Assembly (NCBI GenBank): GCA_021152765.1
Contig: JAGKUT010000031.1
Span: 1-7,767 of the forward strand
Reading direction: 5' to 3'
Origin: Actinomycetes bacterium
Lineage (GTDB): Bacteria > Bacillota_I > Bacilli_A > RF39 > UBA660
DNA length: 7,767 nt
Each line of letters begins with the position of its first letter. Position 1 is the first letter of the stretch. Of this stretch, positions 5,845-7,767 are shown piece by piece. The position numbers were made by a program, and so were the translations under genes. The notes below the pieces were generated by a model that made no database searches, was not told the DNA's origin, and was given only the letters and a program-made list of their open reading frames with translations.

Positions 5845-7644
5845 CTAATCCTCATCCATAGAAAGAACAGATAAAAATGCTTCCTGAGGTATTTCAACAC
5901 TACCTACCATCTTCATACGTTTCTTTCCCTCTTTTTGTTTTTCAAGTAACTTTCGCTTTCGCGTTACATCTCCACCATAACATTTAGCAAGTACATCTTT
6001 TCTAACAGCCTTAATAGTCTCACGAGCAATTGCTTTATTACCTATACAAGCTTGAACAGGAACCTCAAACTGTTGACGTGGAATAAGCTTACGTAAATTC
6101 TCAACAATCGCTTTACCTCTCTTATAAGCAAAATCCTTATGAACAATAACACTTAATGCATCAACAATTTCACCATTAAGTAAAATATCCATCTTAACTA
6201 AATCACTACTCTTATAACCAATTAATTCATAATCAAAAGAAGCATAACCCTTAGTCGCACTCTTTAACCTATCAAAGAAATCATAAACAATCTCAGATAA
6301 AGGAATCTCATAATGAATATTTACACGCTTAGTATCTAAATATTCCATAGAAACATAATTACCACGCTTATCCTGACATAACTCCATAATAGGTCCGATA
6401 TACTCGCTAGGAACAAATATATTAGTTAAAATATAAGGTTCCTCAATATCTTTAATTCTAACACGCTCAGGCATCTTAGCCGGACTATCAACCATTATAT
6501 GACTTCCATCAGTAAGTAATACATCATAAACAACCGAAGGAGAAGTAACAATTAAATCAATACCAAACTCTCTCTCAATACGTTCCTGAATAATCTCTAA
6601 ATGTAATAAACCTAAAAATCCACATCTAAAACCAAAACCTAAAGCTTGACTAGTTTCAGGCTCAAACTCCAAAGAAGCATCATTCAACTTAAGCTTCTCT
6701 AAAGCCTCACGTAATTCAGGAAAACGACGAGACTCAATTGGATAAATACCACAGAATACCATTGGTTTCATAGGCTTATAACCATGAAGTGGTTCAATAC
6801 AAGGATTATTAGCTAAAGTTATAGTATCTCCAACTTTAACATCACTAATACTCTTTATAGAAGCACTGACAATTCCAACTTCTCCAGCACATAACTCCTT
6901 AACAGGTTTTTCATGAGGAGTACAAATATCTAACTCTACTACATCATACTCTGCACCTGTAGCCATCATCTTTATCTTATCACCAACACGAATACGACCA
7001 TTAACAACCCTAACTGAAGCAATAATACCACGATAAGAATCAAAATAACTATCAAAAATCAAAGCTTGAGTCTTATCATTAACATCACCCTTTGGAGCAG
7101 GAATCTTAACAATAATCTCTTCAACCAATTCCTTAATACCAATACCATTCTTCGCACTAGTTAAAATAATATCAGATTCATCAAATCCAAAAGTATCCAT
7201 CAATTCCTTCTTAACCTTAGGAACATCCGCATTAGGTAAATCTATTTTATTAATAACAGGAATAATAGTTAAATTATTATCAAGCGCTAAATATAAATTA
7301 GCTAAAGTCTGAGCCTCTATACCTTGAGCAGCATCAACAACTAAAATTGCCCCCTCACAAGAAGCTAAACTTCTAGAAACTTCATATGTAAAATCCACAT
7401 GACCTGGAGTATCAATTAAATGTAAATAATATTCCTCACCTAAATAATTATATTTCAAAGAAACCGCATTCAATTTAATAGTAATACCACGTTCACGCTC
7501 TAACTCCATACTGTCAAGTAATTGATCCTGTTTCTCACGTTCACTAATGGCACCAGTAATCTCAAGTATTCTATCAGCAAGTGTACTCTTACCATGATCA
7601 ATATGTGCAATAATTGAAAAATTCCTAATATTTTCCTGTTTCAT
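5845..7644 (-). CDS. lepA: Elongation factor 4 (LepA), ribosome-associated GTPase
   Basis: LepA is a translational GTPase of the EF-G class, reported to act on stalled ribosomes by back-translocation and in ribosome assembly. The protein has 599 residues, the usual size. GTPase motifs are intact: AHIDHGKST (13-21), RGIT (52-55), DTPGH (78-82), NKID (132-135) and SAK (163-165). Domain II and the EF-G-like domains follow (for example [25 protein letters not shown] in the middle), and the LepA-specific C-terminal domain is present, with [20 protein letters not shown] near the end. The frame can open at a TTG at 7665 or an ATG at 7656, but those codons precede or overlap the GGGTGA ribosome binding site. 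The ATG at 7644 gives the standard start [20 protein letters not shown]. It is the first gene of a unit with the SpoIIID-like and 360-residue genes. No odd residues were seen. Confidence 0.98.
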   Translation of the reverse strand: MKQENIRNFSIIAHIDHGKSTLADRILEITGAISEREKQDQLLDSMELERERGITIKLNAVSLKYNYLGEEYYLHLIDTPGHVDFTYEVSRSLASCEGAILVVDAAQGIEAQTLANLYLALDNNLTIIPVINKIDLPNADVPKVKKELMDTFGFDESDIILTSAKNGIGIKELVEEIIVKIPAPKGDVNDKTQALIFDSYFDSYRGIIASVRVVNGRIRVGDKIKMMATGAEYDVVELDICTPHEKPVKELCAGEVGIVSASIKSISDVKVGDTITLANNPCIEPLHGYKPMKPMVFCGIYPIESRRFPELREALEKLKLNDASLEFEPETSQALGFGFRCGFLGLLHLEIIQERIEREFGIDLIVTSPSVVYDVLLTDGSHIMVDSPAKMPERVRIKDIEEPYILTNIFVPSEYIGPIMELCQDKRGNYVSMEYLDTKRVNIHYEIPLSEIVYDFFDRLKSATKGYASFDYELIGYKSSDLVKMDILLNGEIVDALSVIVHKDFAYKRGKAIVENLRKLIPRQQFEVPVQACIGNKAIARETIKAVRKDVLAKCYGGDVTRKRKLLEKQKEGKKRMKMVGSVEIPQEAFLSVLSMDED

Positions 7645-7648
7645 AAAG

Positions 7649-7654
7649 TCACCC
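7649..7654 (-). promoter_or_regulatory. Ribosome binding site that fixes the lepA start
   Basis: GGGTGA lies 4 nt before the ATG at 7644. It excludes the in-frame ATG at 7656, which overlaps it, and the TTG at 7665. Confidence 0.75.
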
Positions 7655-7669
7655 ATTTCAAACAAAAGT

Positions 7670-7697
7670 ATTATAACACATAATTAAACAATTACAA
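7670..7697 (-). promoter_or_regulatory. Promoter of the lepA unit
   Basis: A perfect extended -10, TGTTATAAT (7670-7678), is preceded at 16 nt by TTGTAA (7692-7697), which matches TTGACA at 4 of 6 positions. RNA would start near 7663, giving a leader of about 19 nt before lepA. Confidence 0.65.
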
Positions 7698-7724
7698 AAC
7701 ATTTTTATAATAGTTTCCTTTTTC

Positions 7725-7739
7725 TTCAAAATTTTTGAA
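7725..7739. repeat. Short perfect inverted repeat upstream of lepA
   Basis: TTCAAAATTTTTGAA consists of two 7-nt arms around one central T. It has no loop and no clear T-tract, so it is not a terminator. It sits about 28 nt upstream of the lepA -35, where a regulator could bind, but an AT palindrome of this size can arise by chance in such DNA. Confidence 0.3.
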
Positions 7740-7767
7740 TTTGTTGTAACTTGATGCGGCAGGGGAT

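Larger units (their letters stand above)
7645..7767. other. Region upstream of lepA at the right window edge
   Basis: This 123-nt stretch holds the lepA ribosome binding site and promoter and the small inverted repeat. The last 14 bases (from 7754, ATGCGGCAGGGGAT) are much richer in G and C than the rest. One minus-strand frame is open from the edge to a TAA at 7692-7694 and could be the end of an upstream gene, but its 24 codons match nothing I recognise and would run up to the lepA -35. The content of the edge is therefore unresolved. Confidence 0.4.

Noticed and set aside
5844..5900. Upstream GTG start of the SpoIIID-like gene, adding 19 residues ([19 protein letters not shown]), which look like a hydrophobic leader
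   Set aside because: The extension overlaps the end of lepA in another frame, and its apparent hydrophobicity is a by-product of that coding sequence. The ATG at 5843 with GAGG before it gives a protein that starts where SpoIIID-like homology starts.
344..7644. Possible alternative genetic code (UGA not a stop), because none of the seven complete genes ends in TGA
   Set aside because: No in-frame TGA occurs in any gene and Trp is encoded by TGG. Seven stops, four TAG and three TAA, are too few to infer recoding in AT-rich DNA.
7645..7665. Longer LepA start at a TTG (7665) or ATG (7656)
   Set aside because: Both precede or overlap the GGGTGA ribosome binding site, and the start at 7644 gives the standard LepA N-terminus.
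7692..7766. Minus-strand open frame at the right edge as the end of an upstream gene
   Set aside because: Only 24 codons are visible, with no recognisable motif, and the frame runs up to the lepA -35 region. It cannot be supported as a gene from this window alone.
1..7767. CRISPR array, tRNA, rRNA, insertion sequence, toxin-antitoxin pair or riboswitch
   Set aside because: No regularly spaced repeats, cloverleaf sequence, transposase or terminal repeats were seen. The gaps between genes are at most 123 nt and the predicted leaders are about 10-20 nt, too short for known riboswitches.

Overview
The window is a compact, AT-rich stretch of bacterial chromosome with every recognisable gene on the minus strand, so transcription runs from high to low coordinates. 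The gene content suggests a low-GC Gram-positive lineage (Bacillota: Clostridia or an uncultured Bacilli/RF39-like group). The reasons are the Shine-Dalgarno sequences complementary to the Bacillota 16S 3' end (AGGAGG and GGTGAT), lepA followed at short range by hemW as in many Firmicutes, a clostridial-type dTMP kinase, and a protein that resembles the sporulation regulator SpoIIID. Trp is encoded by TGG and no gene ends in TGA (four TAG, three TAA), so there is no sign of a mycoplasma-type UGA=Trp code. The minus strand is much richer in G than in C, as expected if it is the leading strand.

The layout, in transcription order, is three compact transcription units plus a partial gene. (A) lepA (7644-5845), a tandem SpoIIID-like HTH protein (5843-5334) and an unrecognised 360-residue protein (5313-4231) are read from a promoter at about 7670-7697 and end at a hairpin terminator at 4213-4238. 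(B) hemW (4188-3100) overlaps an HD-domain hydrolase gene (3107-2529) by 8 nt. The unit is probably read from an extended -10 promoter lying in the T-tract of the previous terminator, and it ends at a strong terminator at 2503-2533. (C) thyX (2434-1031) and tmk (1027-344) are read from a clear promoter at 2461-2490 and end at a hairpin at 330-356. After that, a glycerophosphodiester phosphodiesterase gene starts at 307 and runs off the left edge. No gene-free stretch exceeds 123 nt; the longest lies upstream of lepA at the right edge.

Unit C is a dTMP-to-dTDP module: ThyX methylates dUMP and Tmk phosphorylates the product. Unit A links a ribosome-associated GTPase to two proteins that look like DNA-binding or structural accessory proteins. 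The most unusual items are: (1) a double-length ThyX in which the two halves appear to keep different parts of the active-site signature; (2) two adjacent genes inserted between lepA and hemW, one carrying two SpoIIID-like units and the other possibly carrying diverged units of the same kind; (3) promoters packed directly behind terminators, with predicted RNA 5' ends close to the Shine-Dalgarno sequence. Four start codons were moved inward from the longest possible reading frame (lepA, the SpoIIID-like gene, the 360-residue gene and the HD gene) because the longer starts overlap the ribosome binding site or the neighbouring gene.
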